From DASQFI01 sp963780895 (GTDB lineage: Bacteria; Acidobacteriota; Vicinamibacteria; Vicinamibacterales; SCN-69-37): DNA of 64,000 nt. The notes under the pieces are model-generated. The model was given only the letters and a program-made list of their open reading frames with translations, made no database searches and was not told the origin of the DNA. A program made the position numbers and the translations under genes. Positions 18,091-26,738 of this stretch are shown here, one piece after another (the first letter of the stretch is position 1; the number at the start of each line of letters is the position of its first letter). The DNA lies in assembly GCA_963780895.1 (NCBI GenBank), contig CAWAEG010000009.1:310001-374000 (forward strand). The letters run 5' to 3'.

Positions 18091-20379
18091 ATGCGCCGAT
18101 TCAGCGTCTTGGTGATGGCGCTCGGCCTCGTCCCTGGTGCGGCGTACGCCCAGGCCACCGATCCGCCGGTGACGACCGGGGCCATCGATTTCGGGGTCCG
18201 GGGCACCAGTGTCAACGGCGACGCCGCGCGCTACGAGCGCTACCGGGACCTCGGCGACGGGTTGGCCCTCGAGGGCGTCCGGCTGAGCCGAGAGCGCCGG
18301 GGGTGGCTGTTCGACTTCATGGCCGATCACGTCGCCCGGGACGACCAGCGCTACCGTGGCGACATCGTCAATCCAGGCAAGGTCAAGGCCTACGTGCTCT
18401 GGGATCAGATCCGGATGCTGATGAGCCGCACGACGGAGACGTTGTTTGCCGACTCGTCGACAGGCGTCTTCGAGATAGACAACGCGCTTCAGGCGCAGGT
18501 CCAGGCGAATCTGGCCTCGATGCCGGTGGTATTCGACCAGAATGCGCGCGTGTTCGACACGGAGTCGAGCCGGCACATCTTCGAGAGCGGCCTCGAGTAC
18601 CTCGCGACGCCGGAGTTGACGGTCAAGGGGCTGTTCCGGTACATCGATCGCGACGGCGACCTGCCGTACGGCGGCAGCTTCGGCCACAGCAGCCTCGTGG
18701 AAATGCCGGCGCCCGTTCAGCACACGACGAAGGATTTCGCCGCCGCCGCAGAGTTCACGCGGGATCCGCTGCTTCTGCGTTTCGGCTATACCGGGTCCTG
18801 GTTCCACAACGACACGACGGATGTGACGTTCGACAACCCGTTTCGGGCCGTCGACGCCGCCAACAATCCTTCACGGGGCCGGCTGACGCTGGCGCCGTCG
18901 AACTCGTTCATCGGAGTCAACGGGTCCGCGTCCGTGCGGTTGCCGTACCGCTCGCGCGCGACCGCGTACGTCTCCACGGGCTCGCTCAAGGACACCGGCG
19001 ATCCGCTGGTGACGCAGACGGTCAACACGGTCCTCACCCCGGCGCCGGTCGAGCGCGCGTCCGTCGATGGCGAGGCCCGGACGACCGCCGTGAACCTCAG
19101 CTTCGTGTCCAGGCCGAACCGCTACTTCGACGTCAACGTCCGCTTTCGGGATTATGACTATGACAACCGGACCCCGGAGTTCACCATGCTCCAGCGGGTG
19201 TCCTATGACAACTCGGTATCGACGGCCAGCTACAGCTCGCTCGGCGCACAAACGTGCTCACTCGTCACGGCGACTCCATGCTCAGTTGTCACGGAACCCT
19301 TCGGCGTGGGGCGGACCACGTTTGACGCCGATATCAGGACGACGCCGAAAGCCGGTCTCGCGGCCGGAATTGGCTATTCGTACATCGGCGAGGAGCGAAC
19401 CCACCGGGTCATTGAAGAGACGACCGACCACGTCTTGAGGCTGACGTTCGATGCGGTCGGCCATCAGTTGTTCAGTATCCGCACCAAATACGAACACACC
19501 CAGCGGAGCGGCGACGTCACCGAGGAGGCCGAGCGCGAGCTGTTCATGATTGGCGAGCAGCCCGGGATTCGTCACTTCGACATCGCCCCACGCGACCGAA
19601 ATCGCGTGACCATCCTCGGCGCCGTCACGGCAACGGCCACGCTCTCAGTCAACGCATCGTTCGCCGCTGGCAAGGACGACTTCAAGGAGAGCCTGTTCGG
19701 GCTGCGCGACAACACGCACCAGGTGTACGGCTTCGGTGTAGACGCGGTGCCGTCGGAGACCGTGACGCTGGCCGGGTCGTACAGCTACGAGCGCTACAAC
19801 GCGCTCTCGCGGTCGAGGCAGGCGGACCCACCCAGCTCGGGCTCCAGTGATCCCTTCAACCGTACGCCGTTCACCTACGACACCTATCTGCAGTTCCCAC
19901 AGGACTCGAATACGGTCCCGCAACCAGCCCGGGCGTCGCGCAACTGGGCGACCGACGGCCGGGACCGCGCGCACTCGCTCATCGCCACCGCGGAGTTCGC
20001 CCGGATCGCCGAAAAATTCGACGTCCACGTGATGTATGACTTCAGCCTGGCGAGGAGTAACTACGGGTACATCACGGGACCGGTGCTGGATCGCACGCTG
20101 CCGGAGGAGGTCGTCATTGACACCACGCTGCCACCTCCGACGGCGCTTCCACAGCTCAGGAGCGAGTTGCAGCGGGGAATCGTGGACGTCATGTACGCGC
20201 TGACGCCTCGAATCAGCATCGGCCTGTCCTACTGGCACGAGCGGTATCGGGTGGAGGACTTCACGCTCGACCTGCAGGCCCAACCCGAACTCGGCCGCTC
20301 ACCGGTCCTCTTGATCGGGTACCTGTACGAGCCCTACACCGCCAATACGGTGTGGGGCCGGATTTTCTATCGGTGGTGA
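18091..20379 (+). CDS. MtrB/PioB-family decaheme-associated outer-membrane porin
   Basis: 762 residues with a signal peptide (cleavage after AYAQA) and a long series of amphipathic beta strands ending in an aromatic C-terminus (FYRW), as expected for an outer-membrane barrel. Residues ~70-120 (GWLFDFMADHV..RYRGDIVNPGK) follow the MtrB/PioB pattern. In Shewanella and Rhodopseudomonas this barrel sheathes the decaheme cytochrome encoded next to it, and the same pairing is seen here. I see no CXXC at the N-terminus of the kind present in Shewanella MtrB. Confidence 0.9.
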   Translation: MRRFSVLVMALGLVPGAAYAQATDPPVTTGAIDFGVRGTSVNGDAARYERYRDLGDGLALEGVRLSRERRGWLFDFMADHVARDDQRYRGDIVNPGKVKAYVLWDQIRMLMSRTTETLFADSSTGVFEIDNALQAQVQANLASMPVVFDQNARVFDTESSRHIFESGLEYLATPELTVKGLFRYIDRDGDLPYGGSFGHSSLVEMPAPVQHTTKDFAAAAEFTRDPLLLRFGYTGSWFHNDTTDVTFDNPFRAVDAANNPSRGRLTLAPSNSFIGVNGSASVRLPYRSRATAYVSTGSLKDTGDPLVTQTVNTVLTPAPVERASVDGEARTTAVNLSFVSRPNRYFDVNVRFRDYDYDNRTPEFTMLQRVSYDNSVSTASYSSLGAQTCSLVTATPCSVVTEPFGVGRTTFDADIRTTPKAGLAAGIGYSYIGEERTHRVIEETTDHVLRLTFDAVGHQLFSIRTKYEHTQRSGDVTEEAERELFMIGEQPGIRHFDIAPRDRNRVTILGAVTATATLSVNASFAAGKDDFKESLFGLRDNTHQVYGFGVDAVPSETVTLAGSYSYERYNALSRSRQADPPSSGSSDPFNRTPFTYDTYLQFPQDSNTVPQPARASRNWATDGRDRAHSLIATAEFARIAEKFDVHVMYDFSLARSNYGYITGPVLDRTLPEEVVIDTTLPPPTALPQLRSELQRGIVDVMYALTPRISIGLSYWHERYRVEDFTLDLQAQPELGRSPVLLIGYLYEPYTANTVWGRIFYRW

Positions 20380-20476
20380 AAGACCGCCCGAGGAGAGCGA
20401 GTCCGCGAGCGCCGCAGGGCGGGCGAGCGGGGGTGGGGCCCCGCGAGCAAGTAAGAGAAGACGACGAGGAGACACC

Positions 20477-20812
20477 ATGAGACTGTTCGTCACGATGCTG
20501 GCAGGAGTCTTCCTGCTTGGCGTGTCCGGCGTCGCGCAAGACGCCAAGAAGATCGAAGCAGGGAAGAAGATCTTCGAAGCGCAGAAATGCGCGACCTGCC
20601 ACATGATCGCGGGGAAGGGCAACAAGATGTACCCGCTCGACGGCGTCGGCGCGAAACTCTCGGCGGCCGACATCAAGCGCTGGTTCACGCACACGGCCGA
20701 AATGGAAGCCGCGCTGCCGAAGAAGCCGACGTTGAAGATGTCGTCGAAGAAGTACGAGCTCAAAGACGCCGATCTCGACGCGCTCGTCGCGTACATGCAG
20801 TCGCTGAAGTGA
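20477..20812 (+). CDS. Small periplasmic monohaem cytochrome c
   Basis: 111 residues with a signal peptide (first ~20) and one haem site CATCH at about residue 37, with a Met-rich second half that could give the sixth ligand. It belongs to class I cytochromes c. Start ATG 20477 has GAGGAG upstream. It follows the porin by 97 bases; that gap contains a GGGGCCCC palindrome that may separate or process the messages. Likely role: soluble electron carrier feeding the decaheme conduit. Confidence 0.88.
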   Translation: MRLFVTMLAGVFLLGVSGVAQDAKKIEAGKKIFEAQKCATCHMIAGKGNKMYPLDGVGAKLSAADIKRWFTHTAEMEAALPKKPTLKMSSKKYELKDADLDALVAYMQSLK

Positions 20813-21036
20813 CCGCTGAACTCCCGGACCCCCGCGTGCTGCGCGCTCCACTGGCCGATCTGGAGCGGGCGCTCATTGAGACCTTCGTCCACGCGCGAGG
20901 GTTCGACGATGAGAAGCTGGCCGGGCTGCCCGAGCGTGAACGGGACGCCTTGCTGAAGGAAGCTTCGCTGTACGCCTCGACGAAGCTGGCCGAAGTCGAA
21001 ATGCGGGCGCACTACCTGCACGAGATCCACGAGTAG
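20809..21036 (+). CDS. 75-residue helical protein of the cytochrome operon
   Basis: GTG 20809 overlaps the cytochrome stop as GTGA. The product is 75 residues, charged, without Cys, signal or membrane segment, and predicted helical (ERDALLKEASLYASTKLAEVE). I do not recognise the family. Tight coupling to the cytochrome gene suggests a cytoplasmic accessory role, for example in maturation, but this is inference only. Confidence 0.65.
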   Translation: MTAELPDPRVLRAPLADLERALIETFVHARGFDDEKLAGLPERERDALLKEASLYASTKLAEVEMRAHYLHEIHE

Positions 21037-21124
21037 CGGCCGCTGGCGGACGGGTTATGCCGATTGCGCGCCCGAGCCGGCTTTCACCCGCCGGCGGCGA
21101 GCAAGGGAGACGTTACCTTCGGCC

Positions 21125-22297
21125 TCATGCCTTGACATGTTTCTCTTCGCCCGGTGTCCATGGCGGCAGGACGCGAATCAGGACGGCGAGAATCACGAAC
21201 GGCAGCATCAGGATGAGTAACGCCGGCAGCAGGCCCTCGCGCGTCGCGAAGCCCATCTTGTACGTCGTGTAACCGAGGAAGCTCTTCGAGAACAGCTGGC
21301 CGCCGATCACGACGTTCCAGCGCATGGCCAGGATGCCGACCAGCGCGAGGACGCTGGCCGCGACGTACAGGGCCTGGCGCGTCCGCGCGCCAAACCGCAG
21401 CAGCTGAACCATGGCGAGGAGGGCAATCGGCAGCAGCGTGCCGAGGACGATCTGGAGCACGATCTGCGACACGAAGAGCCGCGTCTTCACCATGAAGTCG
21501 AGCGCGCGCAGCGATTCATCCGCCTCGTACAGCCGGTGAATCAGGTCGAGCATTTCGAGCGAGAAGTCGATCAGGAACGCGTAAAAGAGGTACCGGGCGA
21601 TGGTGTCGACGCAGGGCATGTCGATCGGCACGCGACGAATCCGACAGAGCGCCATGTAGATCAGGAGCACGAGCGCGATCCCCGAGACGATCGCCGAGAA
21701 CAGGAACACGACCGGCATCAGCGGTGTCGACCACCAGGGGTTGGCTTTGACCGATCCGAAGATGAAGCCGACGTAGCCATGGAGCAGGAACGCCGATGGA
21801 ATGCCGACGATGGTGATGAACCGGCCGATCCGCTCGTCGACGTGCAGCGCGCGCTCGCTGATGTTGTCGGACCAGAGCGTGGCCGCGCCATAGAGCTTCC
21901 GCTTGAGCCCCCGGCTCGCGCGCCAGGCGAGGACGAGATCCTTGCGATAGTCGAACCAGATCTCGAGCACCAGAACCGCCATGAGGTACCAGAGATAGAC
22001 GAACCCGAACATCGCCATCGCGGACTCGCGATGCGGCGTCAAGTACATCGAGAACGAACGCTCCGGATGCCCGAGGTGCATCTGCAGGGGCAGCGGCGCG
22101 ACGAGCAGGAACGCCAGGGCCGTGAGCAGCGCCAGGCGATAGGTCGGCCGGACCGCGGCGACGTTGAAGACCCGCTCGAGCGAAGCCAGAATGAAGGCGC
22201 CGGCCACCAGACCCGTCAGAAACGGGTACAGCACGATGAGGACGCTCCATTGGAGCTCCACTTCGTTCGGATAGATGAATCCGTCAACGCCAGGCAT
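21125..22297 (-). CDS. NrfD/PsrC-like quinol-interacting membrane subunit
   Basis: 390 residues with about nine to ten membrane helices and the NrfD-family N-terminus (WSVLIVLYPFLTGLVAGAF). These proteins bind (mena)quinol in the membrane and exchange electrons with an Fe-S partner. It is the last gene of a three-gene operon with that Fe-S partner (9 bases upstream) and a tetraheme cytochrome. No molybdopterin catalytic subunit is present, which sets this apart from polysulfide or DMSO reductases and makes it resemble the Geobacter Cbc4 composition. Confidence 0.9.
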   Translation of the reverse strand: MPGVDGFIYPNEVELQWSVLIVLYPFLTGLVAGAFILASLERVFNVAAVRPTYRLALLTALAFLLVAPLPLQMHLGHPERSFSMYLTPHRESAMAMFGFVYLWYLMAVLVLEIWFDYRKDLVLAWRASRGLKRKLYGAATLWSDNISERALHVDERIGRFITIVGIPSAFLLHGYVGFIFGSVKANPWWSTPLMPVVFLFSAIVSGIALVLLIYMALCRIRRVPIDMPCVDTIARYLFYAFLIDFSLEMLDLIHRLYEADESLRALDFMVKTRLFVSQIVLQIVLGTLLPIALLAMVQLLRFGARTRQALYVAASVLALVGILAMRWNVVIGGQLFSKSFLGYTTYKMGFATREGLLPALLILMLPFVILAVLIRVLPPWTPGEEKHVKA

Positions 22298-22306
22298 GGT
22301 GGTCCT

Positions 22307-23086
22307 CTATCTAACCGAGCCGTCCAGCCCGCTGTAGAACGCCTTGGCTCCGGTGGCCAGGTTCGGCTTCAGCACGTGTACCTTGTGCGTCCGCATGAAC
22401 TCGTGGACCGGATCCTTCGGGTTCTTCAAATCGACGAGCTGACGGGCTCCGGTCGGACACGCCTCGCAGCAGGCCGTCGTGAGTCCTTTGGTAATCCGGT
22501 GATAGCAGAGCGTGCATTTGTCGGCGGTATGCGTCCGCGGGTCGATGTACCTGCAGCCATAGGGGCAGGCCTGGACGCAGTAACGGCACCCCAGGCACCG
22601 GTCCTTGTCGACGAGCACGACGCCGTCCGGGCTCTCGAACGTCGCGCCCACCGGGCACACTTGCACGCAGGGTGAGTGAGCGCAGTGGTTGCAGAGCTTC
22701 GGGACGAAGAAGACCTTGACGCCGTCGCCGGGCTTGTCGATCTCGGGGAAGCCGTCGTAGGCCCCGTCGGGTGAGTCGACAATCGGATGTTCCAGGTCGT
22801 CCGGCCGGACCTGGTACCGCTCCACCCATGTGCGGTAGCAGCCCGGTTCGTCGGTGGGGACGTCGTTCTCGGCTTTGCAGGCGCGTACGCAGTTGCCGCA
22901 GCCGATGCACTTGTCGATGTCGATGATCATGCCCCACCAGTGATCGGTGGCGACGTAGTTCGGCGCGGCCTCAGGCGTGCCGGCAAGAACCGAATCCCAC
23001 GCGAGCGACGCGGCGCCCGTCAGAACGATGAAGCGTCCGGTCTGCTCGAGAAACGCGCGTCGGGTTGCACGTTCGCTGCCGTCCAT
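22307..23086 (-). CDS. Periplasmic ferredoxin-like protein with four 4Fe-4S clusters (NrfC/PsrB-like)
   Basis: 259 residues. A twin-arginine-type signal is present (TRRAFLEQTGRF, then a hydrophobic stretch). Sixteen Cys are arranged in four cluster motifs: CIGCGNCVRAC, CNHCAHSPCVQVCP, CLGCRYCVQACP and a split set CTLC..CCEACP. This is the electron-wiring subunit that pairs with NrfD. It lies between the tetraheme cytochrome (9 bases upstream) and NrfD (9 bases downstream). The Tat signal places it outside the cytoplasmic membrane. Confidence 0.92.
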   Translation of the reverse strand: MDGSERATRRAFLEQTGRFIVLTGAASLAWDSVLAGTPEAAPNYVATDHWWGMIIDIDKCIGCGNCVRACKAENDVPTDEPGCYRTWVERYQVRPDDLEHPIVDSPDGAYDGFPEIDKPGDGVKVFFVPKLCNHCAHSPCVQVCPVGATFESPDGVVLVDKDRCLGCRYCVQACPYGCRYIDPRTHTADKCTLCYHRITKGLTTACCEACPTGARQLVDLKNPKDPVHEFMRTHKVHVLKPNLATGAKAFYSGLDGSVR

Positions 23087-23095
23087 GTCGCGCTC

Positions 23096-23557
23096 CTAAT
23101 CGATTTTCGGGCGATGCGGCTGATGGCACGCCATGCACGGCCCCTCGGGCGCGTGATCGGCCGCCACGACTTGGGGCAAGGTCGGCGGCTTGCCCGCGCC
23201 TCTCGTGTGGCACTGCAGGCAGAGCAGGCGGGGATTCAGAGCCCTTGGCTTGATGTCGAAGTTGCCTGTCGCGTGATGCGCCAGCGGACCATGACAGGCT
23301 TCGCATTTGATCGCGGCATGGCGCGCCGTCCGGCGTGTCTCACCGACGTCGGCGTGGCAATCGAGGCACGCGGCTTCGCCGGCATACTTCGCCGGAATGG
23401 CCCGGGCGTCGGCGAGCGCGCCGGCGCGATAGAAGCCGTAGACGCCGAAGTCGGGCGGAACCAGCAGCCAACGGATGACGAGGAACAGCGCGAAGCCGCC
23501 GACGAAGAGGGCGGCGGCGCGGAATACGTGCTCGACATGCCGGAATCGCTCACGCAT
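23096..23557 (-). CDS. Membrane-anchored tetraheme cytochrome c
   Basis: 153 residues: one N-terminal membrane helix (about 12-32) as uncleaved anchor, then four CXXCH sites (CLDCH, CEACH, CLQCH, CMACH). Start ATG 23557 is the first that opens directly on the anchor; an upstream ATG at 23623 adds 22 residues without support. Together with the Fe-S and NrfD genes it forms a likely quinol:cytochrome oxidoreductase, with this subunit as the exit point toward periplasmic carriers. Confidence 0.9.
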   Translation of the reverse strand: MRERFRHVEHVFRAAALFVGGFALFLVIRWLLVPPDFGVYGFYRAGALADARAIPAKYAGEAACLDCHADVGETRRTARHAAIKCEACHGPLAHHATGNFDIKPRALNPRLLCLQCHTRGAGKPPTLPQVVAADHAPEGPCMACHQPHRPKID

Positions 23558-23719
23558 GACGTCGCGGTGTGCAAGAGCGCTGCCCGTCTCTCCGGGTCCC
23601 AGGGATCGGGGACCTTCACGCAAACAGGTGGAAAGCTGAAGACGGGGTGCGCGGGCGCTGCGAGGTTTTTCCCACGGGCGAGCAGTTTTCAGCGCCGCCT
23701 GGCCCGGGCCGGCGCCCGT

Positions 23720-24466
23720 TCATCGCGTGCCGATCATGGCCAGCCAGTCGCCTTCAGCCGAAGCGACGGTCCGTCCGTACACGGCTGCGAAGTGCGCGCG
23801 CACGTCGGCCGCGACGTCGTTCGGGCCGCCTTTCCCGTACAGCTGCTTCCACGTCTCGAGGCCATAGGTATCCAGCAGGTAACGCACGAAGGATCCCGCC
23901 TGCGGATACGTCACATCGGAGTCAAAGCTACGGAAGTCTCTGGTCTCGAGCAACTCATCGATTCGCACCAGCCGGCCCTGCTGCTGAAACTGTCCGGCGC
24001 GGGTATGTACAGGCGTGCCGCTCCACTTGGCGACGAAATCGCCTGCCGGGGCATTCATCTGGAATGCGACGGCCATTCCCTCGCTCCAGAGTGCCACCGG
24101 GTCTCCGAAGAGGGAGCCGAAGAGATGGATGACCTCGTGGTTGTCGATCGGCCAGAGCGTGTGAATGGCGAATGCTTGCCGATCGGCGAACGCATTGGTG
24201 CCGTAGGAACGTGTGAGCTGACCCATGTGATCGAGGCTCACGTACTTGTTGTAGACAATGCGCCGCGAGACCGAAACCTGCAGGGCCTGGGCTGCCCAGG
24301 CGTGGTAGCGCTCCTGCCATTCCGAATCGACCCGGTCGCCCTGTGAGTACTGGAAGAGATATGACGAGGTCTCCAGGCTTTGTGTGAGCGGCAGCCCCGA
24401 GGGAGAGGTCGGCGATCCGCCGCACGCGAGTGAGAGTCCGGCGAGGGCAACGAATAACGCCTTCAT
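23720..24466 (-). CDS. Lipoprotein with HExxH metallopeptidase-like domain
   Basis: 248 residues. The N-terminus has a lipoprotein signal with lipobox LSLAC. The body contains HEVIH and, about 15 residues later, WSEGMAVAF, which gives the third zinc ligand of a gluzincin; this is the pattern of peptidase MA-like proteins. Start ATG 24466 has GGAG eight bases upstream. The protein would sit on the periplasmic face of a membrane. Substrate unknown. Between it and the hemerythrin gene (24467-24743) I find nothing convincing. Confidence 0.75.
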   Translation of the reverse strand: MKALFVALAGLSLACGGSPTSPSGLPLTQSLETSSYLFQYSQGDRVDSEWQERYHAWAAQALQVSVSRRIVYNKYVSLDHMGQLTRSYGTNAFADRQAFAIHTLWPIDNHEVIHLFGSLFGDPVALWSEGMAVAFQMNAPAGDFVAKWSGTPVHTRAGQFQQQGRLVRIDELLETRDFRSFDSDVTYPQAGSFVRYLLDTYGLETWKQLYGKGGPNDVAADVRAHFAAVYGRTVASAEGDWLAMIGTR

Positions 24467-24743
24467 GGACGAGCTCCTGACGAAGGGAACAGGCACATCG
24501 GCATGTGATCGCCTGTCGCTGCAAGAGCTCTGCCTCACCCGTCCGGCAGTCGCCGACGTCCAGCGCTACGCCAATGACCTTTGGCTGAGCTGGTCGTCGG
24601 TCGCGGCCGCGAATTTTTCCGCAGCATCCCGCAGGTTTCAGCAGATCGCGGCTGGAACACCTGCCTGGCCTCGGTGATGGCTGACCCTCCCGCAGGGCGA
24701 TCAACAGACTGACTTCGGAGGCGCACCAGACCCGCGTGCTACC

Positions 24744-25271
24744 GTGGCGCCCATGGCCATGGGCCCTACGCGTCCCGACGCCGACGGACCGATCGCACGC
24801 TATCTGACCGAGGACCATCGGCGCCTCGAAGAGTTGCTTGCGCGCGCCACGGCCGGTCCCGGCAGGATCGATCCCGAGCTGTTCGCGCAGTTTCGCGCCG
24901 GGCTGCTGCGCCACATCGGCATGGAGGAAAAAGTGCTGCTGCCAGCCGCGCGGCGCGCGCGTGGCGGCGACCCGCTGCCCGCAGCCAGGCGGCTGCGCCT
25001 CGATCACGGCGCTATTGCCGCCCTGCTCGTGCCGACGCCCCGCCCCGACATCATCGCCCGGTTGCTCGAGGTGTTGGCGCGCCACGACGCGCTCGAAGAG
25101 GGGCCCGAGGGAGTTTATGCGGCCTGTGACGATCTCGTCGCCGGCAAGGTGGACGCGATCCTGGAAGAGCTGCGTCAGTATCCGCCCGTCCGGGTCGCAC
25201 CGCACCATGACAGCCCGCTCGTCGAACGGCACATCGAGGAGACGCTCGCACTGGCCCGACAGGCGCACTGA
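24744..25271 (+). CDS. Hemerythrin-like (HHE) protein
   Basis: About 172-175 residues. It has the HHE helical bundle with spaced His/Glu ligands: EDHRRLEE, RHIGMEEKV, RLDHGAI and RHDALEEGPE. Such domains bind a di-iron centre and O2 or NO, and are common in micro-oxic bacteria. The start is uncertain (GTG 24744 or ATG 24753). It stands alone on the plus strand upstream of citrate synthase. Confidence 0.82.
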   Translation: MAPMAMGPTRPDADGPIARYLTEDHRRLEELLARATAGPGRIDPELFAQFRAGLLRHIGMEEKVLLPAARRARGGDPLPAARRLRLDHGAIAALLVPTPRPDIIARLLEVLARHDALEEGPEGVYAACDDLVAGKVDAILEELRQYPPVRVAPHHDSPLVERHIEETLALARQAH

Positions 25272-25439
25272 TGAGAATCCCGCACGGCTGTGGGGAATTC
25301 AGCGCGCTCGACCGGCCGTCCCGCCTACCGTCGCCCGGTTTTGCGGGCGCCGTCCTGGTATGCGCCGTGCTTTGAGAGACCGCTGTAGACGCCCACGCCG
25401 GTACGGGTTCGGCCGTCCCGCGCTTCGAGGAGAGAAATC

Positions 25440-26738
25440 ATGGCTACGACGACCGCGGCACCGGCCCGCACTGTCACACTCGAGTTCGACGAAAAGTCCC
25501 TTTCGCTTCCGCTGGTAGAAGGCTCCGAAGGGGAGTTCGGCATCGACATCACGACCCTGCGCGCCAAGACCGGGATGATCACGCTGGACCCGGGATTCGG
25601 CAACAGCGGCGCGTGCAAGAGCGCGATCACGTTCATCGACGGCGAACAAGGCATCCTGCGGTACCGCGGCTACGACATTGCCGACCTGGCCTCGCGCAGC
25701 ACCTTTCTCGAGGTCGCCTGGTTGCTGCTGAACGGCGAGCTGCCCACGCGGACCGAGCTCGACACGTTCCGGCGCGACGTGACGTACCATTCGATGCTGC
25801 ACGAAAATTGTGACCGGTTCTTCGACGGGCTCCCGAAAGACGCCCATCCGATGCCGGTCTGCTCGGCGGCGGTCGGTGCGCTGGCGACGTTCTACCAGCA
25901 ACCCGAGACCGATCAGAGCATCCGCGACACGGTGACGCGCCTCATCGCCAAGATGCCGACGATCGCCGCCCATTCGTACAAACACTCGATTGGCCAGCCG
26001 TTCATGTACCCGCAGAACCGGCTCAACTACTGCTCGAACTTCCTGCACATGATGTTTGCGACGCCCTGTGAGCCGTACGACGTCGATCCCGTGCTCGCCA
26101 GGGCCGTCGATCTCCTGCTCATTCTGCACGCCGACCACGAACAGAACTGCTCGACGAGCGCCGTCCGGGTCGTGGGCAGCTCGCGTGCGAACCTGTTTGC
26201 GAGCATCGCCGCGGGCATCAGCGCGCTCTGGGGCCCACTCCACGGCGGAGCGAACCAGGAAGTGATCGAGATGCTCGACCGGATCGAAGCCGAGGGCGGC
26301 GACGTCCGGAAGTTCGTCGATCGGGCCAAGGACAAGAAGGACACCAGCCGGCTGATGGGCTTCGGTCATCGGGTCTACAAGAACTACGACCCGCGCGCCA
26401 CCATTCTGAAGTCCGCTTGCCGCGACGTCCTCGAGAAGCTCGGCGTCCGCAGCCGGCAGCTCGAGATCGCGATGGAGCTCGAGGAACTGGCGCTCAGCGA
26501 TGAGTACTTCATCAGTCACAAGCTGTACCCGAACGTCGATTTCTATTCGGGCATCATCTATCGCGCGCTCGGTATCCCCGTGAACATGTTTACGGTGATG
26601 TTCACGCTGGGCCGGCTTCCTGGCTGGATCGCACACTGGCTCGAGATGCGCGCCGATCGCGAGACACGGATCGTCCGGCCGCGTCAGATTTACACCGGCG
26701 CGAGGCAGCGGCCGTACGTGCCGATTGAGGCACGGTGA
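25440..26738 (+). CDS. gltA: Citrate synthase
   Basis: 432 residues, the length of type II (hexameric) citrate synthases. The N-terminal beta domain (GEFGIDITTLRAKTG, GILRYRGYDI) is followed by the catalytic His/His/Asp set in LLLILHADHEQN, WGPLHGGANQEV and GFGHRVYKNYDPR. It condenses acetyl-CoA and oxaloacetate at the entry to the TCA cycle. Start ATG 25440 has GAGGAGA upstream. Its stop overlaps the start of the malic enzyme gene (TGATG). Confidence 0.97.
   Translation: MATTTAAPARTVTLEFDEKSLSLPLVEGSEGEFGIDITTLRAKTGMITLDPGFGNSGACKSAITFIDGEQGILRYRGYDIADLASRSTFLEVAWLLLNGELPTRTELDTFRRDVTYHSMLHENCDRFFDGLPKDAHPMPVCSAAVGALATFYQQPETDQSIRDTVTRLIAKMPTIAAHSYKHSIGQPFMYPQNRLNYCSNFLHMMFATPCEPYDVDPVLARAVDLLLILHADHEQNCSTSAVRVVGSSRANLFASIAAGISALWGPLHGGANQEVIEMLDRIEAEGGDVRKFVDRAKDKKDTSRLMGFGHRVYKNYDPRATILKSACRDVLEKLGVRSRQLEIAMELEELALSDEYFISHKLYPNVDFYSGIIYRALGIPVNMFTVMFTLGRLPGWIAHWLEMRADRETRIVRPRQIYTGARQRPYVPIEAR

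Noticed and set aside
23558..23719. Fourth copy of the long palindrome
   Set aside because: Only short complementary pieces (about 6-7 bases) can be matched; the shared core sequence is absent.
22787..24346. 519-codon plus-strand frame
   Set aside because: Opposite strand of the tetraheme cytochrome, Fe-S and peptidase genes; no domain recognisable.
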